NCBI RefSeq assembly: GCF_006738645.1 | Contig: NZ_AP019700.1 | Coordinates: 2,988,001 to 3,052,000 of the forward strand | DNA length: 64,000 nucleotides | Reading direction: 5' to 3' | Source of the DNA: Stella humosa | GTDB taxonomy: Bacteria > Pseudomonadota > Alphaproteobacteria > ATCC43930 > Allostellaceae | Part shown: piece after piece, positions 50,946 to 59,689 of the stretch | Numbering within the stretch: position 1 is the stretch's first letter | Layout of the letters: the number at the start of each line of letters is the position of its first letter | Notes under the pieces: model-generated | What the model was told of the DNA's origin: nothing | What the model saw: only the letters and a program-made list of their open reading frames with translations | Database searches by the model: none | Made by a program: the position numbers and the translations under genes

Positions 50946-51658
50946 TCCTGGCCCAACTGCGCGCCGCCCTCATGGAAGGGGTGCCGGCCGTGCCCGCCGC
51001 CCGGGTCGTCGTCGGCGTCAACTGGGTGCTGGTAGAGGGACCGGACGGCACCGGCCTCTCGCACGCGCCGGTGCGCAGCGCGCCCGGCTGCCGCCCGATC
51101 CCGCAGGCCGGCCGCCTCGCCGGCACCAGCCTGCGCGACTTGGCGGCCGGTATGGACAGCGACAACCCGTTCGAAGTGGCGATCGCCATCGCTGCGGCCA
51201 ACGCCCATCACAACCGCCCGGACCTGGAAGGCGAGCCCGGCAACGCGCTGGAAGATGCCGGGCGCGAGGGCTGTCCCACCGTCGTCATCGGCCGCTTCCC
51301 CGGCCTGGACCGCACCATCCCCCACGCCAAGGTGGTCGAGCGGCGGCCCGGCCCCGGCGACTATTCGGAGGCCGAGGCCGGGCGCCTGATCGCCGAGGCC
51401 GAACTGGTGCTGGTGACCGCGTCCACCCTGGGCAACGGTTCGCTGGCCGGGTTGCTGGACCTGGCGGCAGGCAAGCGGGTCGTGCTGGTCGGCCCGGGCA
51501 CGCCGCTGGCGCCCGGCCTCTTCGACTGCGGCATCGCCCGGCTGGCCGGCCTGGTGATCGCCGACCCAGACCATGCCGCGCGGGTGATCATGGAGGGCGG
51601 GGCCGTGCGCGGGCTGCGCCAGGCCGGTCGAAACGTCACCCTGGCCCGGCCAGCATAG
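50942..51658 (+). CDS. DUF364/DUF4213-type protein, putative metal-chelate domain
   Basis: 238 residues. The N-terminal part (VVVGVNWVLVEGPDGTGLSH) matches the enolase-like DUF4213 domain, and the rest (VVIGRFPGLDRTIPHAKVVER; AELVLVTASTLGNGSLAGLL) the Rossmann-like DUF364 domain, proposed to handle heavy-metal or cofactor chelates. No catalytic assignment can be made. The ATG overlaps the DUF3553 stop (ATGA). The 3' end overlaps the convergent mobA gene by 23 bp; the location beside a molybdenum cofactor gene may be coincidental. Confidence 0.75.
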   Translation: MILAQLRAALMEGVPAVPAARVVVGVNWVLVEGPDGTGLSHAPVRSAPGCRPIPQAGRLAGTSLRDLAAGMDSDNPFEVAIAIAAANAHHNRPDLEGEPGNALEDAGREGCPTVVIGRFPGLDRTIPHAKVVERRPGPGDYSEAEAGRLIAEAELVLVTASTLGNGSLAGLLDLAAGKRVVLVGPGTPLAPGLFDCGIARLAGLVIADPDHAARVIMEGGAVRGLRQAGRNVTLARPA

Positions 51659-52250
51659 CCTCGGCCGCGGCCAAGTCTTCCGGCCGGTTGATGTTGAAGA
51701 GCGGATCGCGGCCGGCATCGGCAGGAAAGGCAACCGGCACGGCGCCCGCCAGCCGCACCCAATCCTCCACCCGGCGCAGGCCGTCCTCGACCATCGCACG
51801 GCGCAGTTGCCGGGCGGCGGCAAGCGGCCACAGGCCGAACACCGGGTGCAGCCGGCCGCCCGACTCCGCACAGGCCGCCGGCGCGCCGGCGGCGACGGCT
51901 GCGGCGAGGCGGTCGACGAGATCGCGCGGGAAGGCCGGCGTGTCGCCCGCGAAACTGGCGAGATGGGTGGCCGCGGGCACGGCGGCTCCGGCCCATTCCA
52001 GCCCGGCCAGCAGCCCGGCCAGTGGCCCAGGGTAGTCCGGCAGGCTGTCGGCCAGGATCCGCAGCCTAAATCGGGCGAAGCGGGCCGGATCCCCGTTGGC
52101 ACTGAGGGCCAGCACGGCCGCCTGCGGGCGGGCGAGCGCCAGGACATGGTCGAGGATGGTGGCGCCGGCCAGGGCCAACAGGACCTTGTCGCCGCCACCC
52201 ATGCGGCGGGCGCGGCCGCCGGCCAGAACGATTCCCGGGATCGGTGTCAT
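51636..52250 (-). CDS. mobA: Molybdenum cofactor guanylyltransferase
   Basis: 204 residues. The nucleotide-binding opening is GIVLAGGRARRMGGGDKVLL, with the Gly-rich loop and Lys that bind GTP. Later ADSLPDYPGPLAGLLAGLEW and FAGDTPAFPRDLV match the MobA active-site segments, the last with the metal-binding Asp; DPLFNINRPEDL ends the fold. It attaches GMP to molybdopterin to form the bis-MGD cofactor of DMSO-reductase-type enzymes. The ATG at 52250 begins the homology. No molybdoenzyme gene is in the window. Confidence 0.88.
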   Translation of the reverse strand: MTPIPGIVLAGGRARRMGGGDKVLLALAGATILDHVLALARPQAAVLALSANGDPARFARFRLRILADSLPDYPGPLAGLLAGLEWAGAAVPAATHLASFAGDTPAFPRDLVDRLAAAVAAGAPAACAESGGRLHPVFGLWPLAAARQLRRAMVEDGLRRVEDWVRLAGAVPVAFPADAGRDPLFNINRPEDLAAAEAMLAGPG

Positions 52251-52348
52251 GCTCGATCCAGCAATGCCGCGGACGGCCGCATGGCGCAACCCGGCCATGC
52301 CTGCAATTCGCTGGACGCCGCCCGGTCCAGGCCGGATAACCGCAGCCA

Positions 52349-53116
52349 ATGGTCGATCCCCGCCTCGCCTTCGTCGCCGCCGAAACCGCCCCCGCCCGCG
52401 AGGCCCTGGCGGAGCTGGAGCGACTCTATCCCCATGTCCCCGTCGACGACTGCGACGTCATCGTGGCGTTGGGCGGCGACGGCCTTCTCCTGGAGACGCT
52501 GCACCGCTGCCTGGCGCGGCGCGTGCCGATCTTCGGCATGAACCGCGGCACGGTCGGATTCCTCCTCAACCCGTTCTCCCCCCTGGGCCTGGTGGAGCGG
52601 ATCGCGGCCGCCGACCCCGTCACGCTCCACCCCTTGCGCATGGTGGCCGAGACCATCCATGGGAAGCGCGAAGAGGGCCAGGCGATCAACGAGGTGTCGC
52701 TGCTGCGCGAGACCCGCCAGTCGGCCAAGATCCGCATTCGCATCGACGGGATCGTGCGGCTGGAGGAGCTGGTGTGCGACGGCGTGCTGGTATCGACGCC
52801 GGCCGGCAGCACCGCCTACAACCTGTCGGCCCACGGCCCGATCATCCCGCTCGGCTCCGAGGTGCTGGCGCTGACGCCGATCAGCGCCTTCCGCCCGCGG
52901 CGCTGGCGCGGCGCCCTGCTGCCGCACGGCGCCAAGGTGCATTTCGAGATCCTGGAGCCGGACAAGCGCCCGGTCAGCGCCGTCGCCGACTTCACCGAGG
53001 TCCGCGACGTCATCGCCGTCGAGGTCCATGAGGACCGGACGACGGCCATGACCCTGCTGTTCGACCGCGAGATGAACCTGGCGGAGCGGATCGTGAAGGA
53101 ACAGTTCCAGCCGTGA
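52349..53116 (+). CDS. nadK: NAD kinase
   Basis: 255 residues. The catalytic GGDG motif is at 42-45 ([16 protein letters not shown]). [20 protein letters not shown] and [20 protein letters not shown] follow, the last being the NAD-binding signature. It phosphorylates NAD to NADP using ATP or polyphosphate. The opening ([20 protein letters not shown]) is shorter than in enterobacterial NadK, as usual for Alphaproteobacteria. It reads divergently from mobA, with 98 bp between. An essential housekeeping gene. Confidence 0.92.
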   Translation: MVDPRLAFVAAETAPAREALAELERLYPHVPVDDCDVIVALGGDGLLLETLHRCLARRVPIFGMNRGTVGFLLNPFSPLGLVERIAAADPVTLHPLRMVAETIHGKREEGQAINEVSLLRETRQSAKIRIRIDGIVRLEELVCDGVLVSTPAGSTAYNLSAHGPIIPLGSEVLALTPISAFRPRRWRGALLPHGAKVHFEILEPDKRPVSAVADFTEVRDVIAVEVHEDRTTAMTLLFDREMNLAERIVKEQFQP

Positions 53117-53141
53117 CGGCGCCGTCGACTCTCGCTCGAGC

Positions 53142-53561
53142 CTAATCCTTTGGCGCCATGAGGATCATCACCTTGCACTGGGCCGAGCTGTTTCCCGATG
53201 TGGCCACGGTGCACTTCGCCGGCGCATTGGCACTCGCCGCAGCTTCGACCCACGTGCACGACGAAGCGTTCGGGGGCAGCGCGGTGAGCACGGCCGTGCC
53301 GGCACAGGCAAGGCCGTTGCCGCTCGCCGTGAGCTGAATGTCGCTGACGGTGACCTCGACCACCCTGGTTTCCGCGTAGGGTCCGGCGCTGTGCGACCCG
53401 CCTGGGAGCACGTGATGGGTGACGCCCGTGCCCGAGACCGCCAGGCCGACCTGCTCTCTCGACTGATTGTTGATCTGGATCAGCATATCGGCCGCTGCAA
53501 CCTTGGCGACCAGGATCGGGGCCACTGCGACCAGGGACGCCACTGCCAATCTGCGAACCAT
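53142..53561 (-). CDS. Exported protein of unknown function
   Basis: 139 residues. A signal peptide (MVRRLAVASLVAVAPILVAKVAAA) precedes a Ser/Thr/Val-rich, probably beta-sheet mature domain with four Cys (LACAG, SSCTW, KCTVA, QCKVM), suggesting two disulfides in the periplasm or outside the cell. I do not recognise a family. The ATG at 53561 has GGAG 6-7 bp upstream. It is convergent with nadK (25 bp between stops) and lies downstream of the homospermidine synthase gene, with 86 bp between. Confidence 0.6.
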   Translation of the reverse strand: MVRRLAVASLVAVAPILVAKVAAADMLIQINNQSREQVGLAVSGTGVTHHVLPGGSHSAGPYAETRVVEVTVSDIQLTASGNGLACAGTAVLTALPPNASSCTWVEAAASANAPAKCTVATSGNSSAQCKVMILMAPKD

Positions 53562-53647
53562 CAGCCACTCCAACGCCACGGCACCTGACTGCATCGAGCC
53601 TGCCACGCCGCCGACCCCTGCGTAGGGACCGGCGGCGGGCGATCGCA

Positions 53648-55057
53648 TCATACCACGCGGAAGTTCTTGAACTGCCAGGGGCAGTCGCGGTCGATGTCCT
53701 CGGGGAAGAGGACGCTGCGGTCCTCCAGCGGGGTCCAGCCGCCGTACTGGCCGACGACGTTGCCCAAGTAGGGCGTCATGATCGCGAACATCCGCTCGTG
53801 GTCCAGTTCGTCGGGTTCGACGATGCCGGCCTTGGGGTTCTCCATCGCCCAGATCATCCCGGCCAGCACGCCGACCGTCACCTGCAGGCTGGTGGCGTTG
53901 TTGTGCGGCACGAGATGCCGGGTCTCGTCGATGGTCAGGCGCGAGCCGAACCAGTAGGCGCCCTTGGCGTGGCCCATCAGGAGCACGCCCAGCTCGTCGA
54001 TGCCGCTCACGACCTCGTCCACCATCAGGCGCTGGCGCGTCTGCTGCTGCCAGTTGCGACCGGCCAGCTCATGGACCGACAGCACCGCATCGTCGCACGG
54101 GTGGTAGGCATAATGGACGGTCGGGCGATAGCGGGGCGAACCATCGGCGCCCGCCACCGTGTAGTAGTCGGCGATCGAGATCGACTCGTTGTGCGTGATC
54201 AGGAAGCCATGGATCGGACCGGCCAGCGGCGTCCAGGTGCGGACCCGCGTGGAGGCGCCGGGCCGCATCAGGTAGATGGCGGCGTTGCTGCCGGTTTCGT
54301 GCCGGGCGCCGTCGGCCGGGAAGTGCCGCTCATGCGTGCCCCAGCCCAGTTCGGCCGGCTGGCAGCCCTCGCTGACGAACCCGTCGATCGACCAGGTGTT
54401 GACGAACTCGCCGGGCCGCTTGGGCGTCAGCGAGACCTGGGTGTCGCGCTCGGCGATGTGGATCGTCTTGACGCCCAGCATCTCGGCCAGGCCGGACCAG
54501 CCGGCGCGGTCCTTCGGCGCGGCGACCGGCTTGCCGGTGTCGCGGGCGATGTCGAGCAGTGCCCGCTTCACGAAGTGCGAGACGATGCCGGGGTTGGCGC
54601 CATGGGTGATGACCGCGGTCGGACCGCCGGCGCTCTTGGCCTTGAGGGCCAGCGCCGTCTCGCGCAGGCCGTAGTTGGAGCGCTGGGAGTAGGTCAGGCT
54701 GGGGTCGGTGTAGCCGCCGGGCCAGGGCTCGATGCAGGTGTCGAGATAAAGCGCGCCCTGGGCCTGGCACAGCTCCATCAGGGCGACGCTGGACACCTCG
54801 ACCGACAGGTTCACCAGGAAGTCGCCAGCCGCCAGCATCGGCGTAAGAATGCCGGCATAGTTGTCCCGCGTCAGCGGCTGCTCGATGAACTGCACGCCGT
54901 ACTCGCCGGCCACCGCGCGGCCGCGATCGTCCGCGGTCACGATGGTGATCTGCTGCGGATCGACCGCGATGTGCCGGAAGATGAGGGGCAGCACCCCCTG
55001 GCCGATGCTGCCCATGCCGACCATGACGATCTTTCCCGGAAAACGGACGTGCTTCAT
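53648..55057 (-). CDS. hss: Homospermidine synthase
   Basis: 469 residues. A Rossmann NAD site opens the protein (KIVMVGMGSIGQGVLPLIFRH), followed by VNLSVEVSSVALMELCQAQG, YLDTCIEPWPGGY, ITHGANPGIVSHFVKRAL and VHYAYHPCDDAVLSVHEL, matching bacterial homospermidine synthases of the saccharopine-dehydrogenase-like fold. The enzyme makes sym-homospermidine from two putrescines with NAD as internal redox cofactor. It lies 59 bp downstream of ornithine decarboxylase on the same strand, giving a complete ornithine-to-homospermidine route. Homospermidine is the main triamine of many Alphaproteobacteria. Confidence 0.93.
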   Translation of the reverse strand: MKHVRFPGKIVMVGMGSIGQGVLPLIFRHIAVDPQQITIVTADDRGRAVAGEYGVQFIEQPLTRDNYAGILTPMLAAGDFLVNLSVEVSSVALMELCQAQGALYLDTCIEPWPGGYTDPSLTYSQRSNYGLRETALALKAKSAGGPTAVITHGANPGIVSHFVKRALLDIARDTGKPVAAPKDRAGWSGLAEMLGVKTIHIAERDTQVSLTPKRPGEFVNTWSIDGFVSEGCQPAELGWGTHERHFPADGARHETGSNAAIYLMRPGASTRVRTWTPLAGPIHGFLITHNESISIADYYTVAGADGSPRYRPTVHYAYHPCDDAVLSVHELAGRNWQQQTRQRLMVDEVVSGIDELGVLLMGHAKGAYWFGSRLTIDETRHLVPHNNATSLQVTVGVLAGMIWAMENPKAGIVEPDELDHERMFAIMTPYLGNVVGQYGGWTPLEDRSVLFPEDIDRDCPWQFKNFRVV

Positions 55058-55116
55058 TCAGAACTCCCCCCGCCGGTCGCGATGCCGACGTTCAGGTGGG
55101 TGGACGATCGCCGCCT

Positions 55117-56379
55117 TCAGGCGGCGATCGCGATAAGGTCGTAGCCGGGCGTCTCCAGCAGCGGCCGGTCGCGCACCTCGACCAGGCGGGCCTGGTCGAA
55201 GCCGTTGAAGGCCGTGCGCAGCGACCCGCCATAGGCGCCGAGTTGCCCCAGCTCGATCCAGTCCCCCTCGCCCGCATCGGCCGGCAGGTGGAAGGGACCG
55301 GCCATGCGGTCGGCGCTGTCGCAGGTCGGGCCGAAGAAGGCAAAGCCCGTCTGCTCCTGCGCCGCCGCCCGGTCGAGCCGGATCAGCCGCGCCGGGAAGC
55401 GGAAGGCGGGCACGCCCGCGTCCGACAGGCTGCCGTAGACGCCGTCGTTCACGAACAGCTCGTCGCCGCGCCGGTGCTGCACCTGGACCACCAGCGAGAC
55501 GCCAGGGGCGACCAGGGCACGGCCCGGCTCGGCCCACAGGCGGCAGCCATGGTCGGCAAGCCCGGTCGCCGCGAAGGCGTCGGCGATCTGCTCCATGAAG
55601 TCGGCCAGCGGCGGCGGCGTGACGTCGGGATAGCTGACGGGAAACCCGCCGCCGACATCCAGCACGTCGATCCGCACGCCCGACTCCCGCGCCACCTCTG
55701 CCGCCAGCGCGATCGCGCGGGCATAGGCCGCCGGCTCCATGCACTGCGAGCCGACATGGAAGCAGATGCCGACCCGCTCGGCGACCGCGGCCGCCCGGCG
55801 AAGCAGCTCGACCGCGACCGCGGGCACGGCACCGAACTTGCCGGACAGGTCGTACATGGTCTCCGCCTTGGGCGGCACCAGGCGCACGAACAGGCCCAGG
55901 CCCGGCTGGCCCTCGGTCTCGGCCAGGATCTTCTCCAGCTCGGCCATGGAATCGAACGAGAAGTCGCGCACGCCCTGCGCGACCCACGCCTCGCGGATCG
56001 CCGCCCGCCCCTTCACCGGATGCATGTAGTGGATCTCGGCATCGGGGAAGAGCTGGCGCACGAGACGGATCTCGGCCGGCGAAGCGCAGTCGAAATGGCG
56101 CACCCCGCCCGCATGCAGCGCGCGCAGCACGGCCGGCTCCGGATTGCACTTCACGGCATAGAGCACTTCGCCCGGGAAGGCCGCCACGAACGACCGCGCG
56201 GCCGCGGCCAGGACGGCCGGGCGCAGGCAGTGCATCGGGTCTTCCGGACGGTGGGCGCGCACGATCTCGTCGATCAGCGGCAGGCGCTGATTGGCACGGA
56301 CGCCGCGACGGTCGGCAAAACGGCCGGTGACGGCGCGGCGCAACGGCGATACCGCGGAGCGGTGACGCAGCTCGGACAT
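55117..56379 (-). CDS. Ornithine decarboxylase-type PLP enzyme (fold III)
   Basis: 420 residues. The PLP lysine is K77 in VLYAVKCNP; ICFHVGSQC and DVGGGFPVSYP are the barrel phosphate-site motifs; WAEPGRALVAPG follows; and the second-subunit catalytic Cys is C353 in FFGPTCDSAD. It decarboxylates ornithine to putrescine (lysine or diaminopimelate types are excluded by motif and context, less surely for lysine). The ATG at 56379 is chosen because GGGAGG is well spaced for it; an ATG at 56385 abuts that site. A long structured leader precedes it. Confidence 0.9.
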   Translation of the reverse strand: MSELRHRSAVSPLRRAVTGRFADRRGVRANQRLPLIDEIVRAHRPEDPMHCLRPAVLAAAARSFVAAFPGEVLYAVKCNPEPAVLRALHAGGVRHFDCASPAEIRLVRQLFPDAEIHYMHPVKGRAAIREAWVAQGVRDFSFDSMAELEKILAETEGQPGLGLFVRLVPPKAETMYDLSGKFGAVPAVAVELLRRAAAVAERVGICFHVGSQCMEPAAYARAIALAAEVARESGVRIDVLDVGGGFPVSYPDVTPPPLADFMEQIADAFAATGLADHGCRLWAEPGRALVAPGVSLVVQVQHRRGDELFVNDGVYGSLSDAGVPAFRFPARLIRLDRAAAQEQTGFAFFGPTCDSADRMAGPFHLPADAGEGDWIELGQLGAYGGSLRTAFNGFDQARLVEVRDRPLLETPGYDLIAIAA

Positions 56380-56385
56380 TGGCAT

Positions 56386-56690
56386 CCTCCCGACGACCTG
56401 CCGCCGGTCAATGGCCGGGGCGGGTTCGGTTCAACGGCCTCTTCCGCCAGGGAAGGGCCGAATATTCCAGGAAAAGGGCGACGACGGGTCTAGCGGCTGA
56501 ACCCAGGGATCAGCCGGCCGTCGTCACCTAGAACCAAGACGGGATGCGTGCGCTCCCGCGCGGGTCGCAACCATGTCCACCTCCCTCTCGGGACCGGCCC
56601 ACTGTTGACCGGTTCTGCCAAAAAGGACGCGTCCGTCGTTACTTACCCCACGGGGGCATTGGCACGTGCGTGTGCGTCTGTACGGGGGGT
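56386..56690 (-). ncRNA. Structured 5' leader of the ornithine decarboxylase mRNA
   Basis: The ~300 nt before the decarboxylase start hold no good gene but several RNA structures. Positions 56480-56487 pair with 56518-56525 (GACGACGG / CCGTCGTC), enclosing an inner stem 56495-56500 with 56510-56515 (GGCTGA / TCAGCC). A second hairpin spans 56435-56460 (CGGCC / GGCCG with an inner TTCC / GGAA), and 56592-56612 holds ACCGG / CCGGT. Alphaproteobacterial ornithine decarboxylase genes can carry a conserved speF leader element; I cannot match its consensus by eye. Regulation by polyamine level is a reasonable expectation. Confidence 0.5.
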
Positions 56691-56691
56691 G

Positions 56692-56719
56692 GATATACGG
56701 ATTATCGCCGGCATTGCAA
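56692..56719 (-). promoter_or_regulatory. Candidate promoter for the polyamine operon
   Basis: On the minus strand TTGCAA (56719-56714) and TATATC (56697-56692) are 16 bp apart, inside an AT-rich patch of this otherwise GC-rich region. Transcription would begin near 56685, giving a leader of about 300 nt before ornithine decarboxylase. Confidence 0.45.
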
Positions 56720-56751
56720 GAGGATATCGCAAGTGCAGCAAATCCTTCACA

Positions 56752-57396
56752 TCACCCGCCGGACCCGGTTTCGCGCATCGCGCCGGCCAGGGCCGCACTC
56801 GCCGGCTCGTCGCAGGATTCCAGGCCGGCCACCACCCCGGCGCGATCGGCCGCGGCGCGGTTCTGGCTCAGCTTCATCTTGCCCTCGATCGCGGTGATCT
56901 CCAGCCGCAGGCCGACGATCCCTTTCAGTTGCGCGCGCACGAAGTCGGCCGGTGCGTCCGACACCTTCCACGGATGCTCGAAGCCGGCCTCATGTACGTT
57001 GGTCAGCCGCTCGACGATGTCGAGCACGGCATCGGGATCGTCCAGGACCACCAGCCGGCCGGTGACATGGACGACGCCATAGTTCCAGGTCGGCACCACC
57101 CGACCGTGCTCGGGCTTGCCCGGATACCAGGACGGCGAGACATAGGCGTGCGGCCCCATGAAGATGGCCAGCGCCGGCCGCTCCAGGTCGCTTGCCCGCC
57201 ATTGCGGGTTGGCCCTGGCGACATGGCCGATGAGCGCCCCGCCCGGCGCCGGATCGGGGCGCATCAGCATCGGCAGGTGGCTGACGATCGGCCCGTCCGC
57301 CCCTTGCGTCACCAGCGTCGCGAAGGCGGCCCGGGCGATATGCGCCACCAGGACGGCGCGGTCGTTTTCGCGGAAATGCGGCGGGTTGTAGAGCAT
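56752..57396 (-). CDS. PaiB-family FMN-binding-fold protein
   Basis: 214 residues. MLYNPPHFRENDRAVLVAHI, AFATLVTQGADGPIVSHLPM, IGHVARANPQW, MGPHAYVSPSWYPGKP and VPTWNYGVVHVTGRL follow the PaiB pattern nearly in full (split-barrel flavin-binding fold). PaiB of Bacillus was named as a regulator linked with the polyamine acetyltransferase PaiA; its biochemical role is unclear. The ATG at 57396 has GGAGG 6-7 bp upstream. The position immediately upstream of the ornithine decarboxylase leader fits a polyamine connection. Confidence 0.85.
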   Translation of the reverse strand: MLYNPPHFRENDRAVLVAHIARAAFATLVTQGADGPIVSHLPMLMRPDPAPGGALIGHVARANPQWRASDLERPALAIFMGPHAYVSPSWYPGKPEHGRVVPTWNYGVVHVTGRLVVLDDPDAVLDIVERLTNVHEAGFEHPWKVSDAPADFVRAQLKGIVGLRLEITAIEGKMKLSQNRAAADRAGVVAGLESCDEPASAALAGAMRETGSGG

Positions 57397-57452
57397 CCTC
57401 GGGCCTCCGGTTCGGCCACCGATATAGCCCTTTGGTGCCCGTCGACGATAGA

Positions 57453-57929
57453 TCAGTCGTGAAGTACGAGGTGGAAGCCTTCTGCCGGCCCCGGTTCCTC
57501 GAAATGCCGGTCGAACAGCGCCAGCGTCTCGTCGTCCACCTGGTACTCGTGGCCCCCGGCAGCGTTGCGCACCATCAGGCGCCGCCGCCGCTCCGCCATG
57601 TCGACATGCACGACATGCAGTTCGTGATCGGCAGCGCCCGCTTCGAACACCGAACGCATCCAGTGCCGCACCAGCACGGTGTTTGCCGGCCAATCCAGCA
57701 CGACGGACACACCGGCACGCAGGATCGACGCCAGGTGATCACCCATCGCATCCCGCAGACGGGGTGAGACCCGCGCATAGTCCTCAATCGAGCGGATCTC
57801 GTCAGGGTACAGCCTGGACATCAGCCGGTCCTGGGAGACCAGGATCGTCCCGCTCCGATCGGCCAACTGCGCAGCCAGAGTGGACTTCCCCGTAGCTATC
57901 TTGCCGCAGACCATGAACAGCGTGGCCAT
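57453..57929 (-). CDS. Small P-loop kinase-like protein
   Basis: 158 residues. A P-loop is seen at the start (FMVCGKIATGKSTLAAQLA); VSQDRLMSRLYPDEI, VVLDWPANTVLVRHWMRSVF and LHVVHVDMAERRRRLMVRN follow the order of small AAA/zeta-toxin-like or gluconate-kinase-like phosphotransferases. The Arg-rich helix resembles a lid. It probably phosphorylates a small molecule; the substrate is unknown. The ATG at 57929 has GGAGG 4 bp upstream. It lies between agmatinase and PaiB on the same strand. Confidence 0.75.
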   Translation of the reverse strand: MATLFMVCGKIATGKSTLAAQLADRSGTILVSQDRLMSRLYPDEIRSIEDYARVSPRLRDAMGDHLASILRAGVSVVLDWPANTVLVRHWMRSVFEAGAADHELHVVHVDMAERRRRLMVRNAAGGHEYQVDDETLALFDRHFEEPGPAEGFHLVLHD

Positions 57930-57956
57930 CCTCACCTCCCGCGGCTTGCGTCGGAT

Positions 57957-58844
57957 TCAGTCGGCCCGGAAGAGACTGAGATACTCGAAGGCAAAGGTCG
58001 CGGCCGCGAGCGCCGTGATCTCGGCGCTGTCATAGGGCGGGCTGACCTCGACCACGTCCATGCCGCGCCAGTCGATGCCGCCCAGGCGGCGGATGATGGC
58101 CTGGGCCTGCCAGGTCCACAGGCCGCCGATCTCGGGCGTGCCGGTGCCGGGTGCCTGGGACGGGTCGATGGCGTCGATGTCGAAGGTCAGGTAGGTGGCG
58201 CCGTCGCCAGTGACCCGGCGGATCTGCTCGACCACGCCGTCGACGCCCAGGCGGTGGCATTCCTCGGCCGGCAGGATCGTCACCCCCTGCCCCACCGTCC
58301 AGTCCCAGACGTCGCGGCCGACCGGCGAGCGGATGCCGATTTGGATCATCCGCCGGGGGTCGACCAGCCCCTCGTTGATGGCGTGGTAGAAGACCGAGCC
58401 ATGGCCCATCGGCTGGCCGAAGCTGTCGGGCCAGGTGTCGACATGGGCATCGAAATGGACGAGCCCGAGCGGCCCGGTGCGCGGCGCCAACCCGCGCAGC
58501 AGCGGCAGCGTGACGGTATGGTCGCCGCCCAGCGCCACCAGATGCCCGGAAAGGGCGGCCGCCCGCATCTCGATCAGGCGCAGGCTTTCGCGGATGTCGC
58601 CCAGCATGATCTCGAAATCGCCGATGTCGGCCAGGTCGAGTTCGGCCGGCGCCGTCCATTGCCACGGGTTCACGCCGTCGACCAGCATGCGGCTGGCCGT
58701 GCGGATAGCCGCCGGGCCGAAGCGGGTGCCGGCCCGGTTGGTGGTGCCGATGTCGTAGGGGATGCCGGCCGTGACGAAGCGCGCCTGGCTGTCGGTGCGC
58801 AGCGTGCCGAGAAAGGTCGGCGGCGTGGCGAAGGTCGGGTTCAC
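57957..58844 (-). CDS. speB: Agmatinase / ureohydrolase
   Basis: 295 residues with all metal motifs intact: GGDH (H109), FDAHVD (D132, H134, D136), FDIDAIDP, and MDVVEVSPPYD with the conserved Glu. Family members hydrolyse agmatine, guanidinobutyrate or similar to urea plus amine; agmatine would give putrescine for the nearby homospermidine pathway. The start is GTG at 58844, overlapping the upstream stop by 4 bp. It ends a run of six minus-strand genes: four ABC transporter genes, formylglutamate amidohydrolase and this. Confidence 0.85.
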   Translation of the reverse strand: MNPTFATPPTFLGTLRTDSQARFVTAGIPYDIGTTNRAGTRFGPAAIRTASRMLVDGVNPWQWTAPAELDLADIGDFEIMLGDIRESLRLIEMRAAALSGHLVALGGDHTVTLPLLRGLAPRTGPLGLVHFDAHVDTWPDSFGQPMGHGSVFYHAINEGLVDPRRMIQIGIRSPVGRDVWDWTVGQGVTILPAEECHRLGVDGVVEQIRRVTGDGATYLTFDIDAIDPSQAPGTGTPEIGGLWTWQAQAIIRRLGGIDWRGMDVVEVSPPYDSAEITALAAATFAFEYLSLFRAD

Positions 58845-59686
58845 GGTCGCCGCGCGATGAAGGCAACGAGATCGCGGGTCAGCGTCGTCAAGTCGGCCTG
58901 CAACTGCTGGAAGCGCGGGATCTTGGCGTGCGCCTCCTCATCCATGTAGAGGGCGCGGTTCAGTTCGATCTGCAGGCTGTGCCGGCCCTCGGCCGGGCGC
59001 CCATGGCGGCGCACGATCTCCACGCCCTTGTAGGGGTCGTTCACCTTCACCGAATAGCCCATGGCGGCGACCCGCTCGGCCACGAAGCGCGTGAAATCGG
59101 CCGCACAGGTGGTGCCGTCGCGGTCGCCCAGCACGAAATCGGCGCGCGGCGTGCCGTCGCCGTCGACCGAGCGCTTGTTGCCGGTCGCCTGCATCGAATG
59201 GCAGTCGATATGCCAGACCTGCCCGAAGCGCGCGAAGGCATCGTCCACCGCCCGGTCGAGTGCGGCGTGATAGGGCACCCAATAGCGGTCGATGCGCTGC
59301 TGCACCTCGGCCACGGACAGCCGGCGACCATAGATCGGCACCTCGCCCTTGATCAGCCGCCAGATCAGGCCGACGCCGCGGCCGGACTTGTCACCGGGCG
59401 CGATCGGGCCCGGCCATGGCTCGTCCAGCAGGGCCGGGTCCATGTCCTCCAGCGCACGATTGGGGTCGATATAGGCACGCGGGAAGCCGGCCGCGACCAT
59501 GGTCGCGCCGAGCGCGATGGCGCCGCCCCACAGTTCGTCGACCCAGGCGTCCTCGGCCTGGCGCAGCAGCGCCGGGTCGCAGGCCGCGCCGAAATCGGCC
59601 GGGTAGACGTCGCCGCTATGGGGCGAATCCAGCACCAGCGGCGCCGGATCGCCCTCGGGCTGACGGACGAAGACGGGCTCGGACAT
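58841..59686 (-). CDS. N-formylglutamate amidohydrolase
   Basis: 281 residues of the FGase family: LVLDSPHSGDVYPADF near the start, EDAWVDELWGGAIALGATMV, DPNRALEDMD, VWHIDCHSMQATG with probable zinc ligands, and a late SLQIELNRALYMDEE. It cleaves N-formyl-L-glutamate (histidine degradation) or a related formyl amide. No hut genes are nearby. The ATG is 3 bp past the ABC ATPase stop, so enzyme and importer are one operon, implying that the imported compound is its substrate or a precursor. Confidence 0.87.
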   Translation of the reverse strand: MSEPVFVRQPEGDPAPLVLDSPHSGDVYPADFGAACDPALLRQAEDAWVDELWGGAIALGATMVAAGFPRAYIDPNRALEDMDPALLDEPWPGPIAPGDKSGRGVGLIWRLIKGEVPIYGRRLSVAEVQQRIDRYWVPYHAALDRAVDDAFARFGQVWHIDCHSMQATGNKRSVDGDGTPRADFVLGDRDGTTCAADFTRFVAERVAAMGYSVKVNDPYKGVEIVRRHGRPAEGRHSLQIELNRALYMDEEAHAKIPRFQQLQADLTTLTRDLVAFIARRP

Positions 59687-59689
59687 GGC

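Noticed and set aside
56544-57462. Open frames on the plus strand in the gap before PaiB (up to 304 codons)
   Set aside because: They run from the structured leader into sequence antisense to PaiB, have no family similarity and only poor ribosome sites. The PaiB and decarboxylase frames explain the region.
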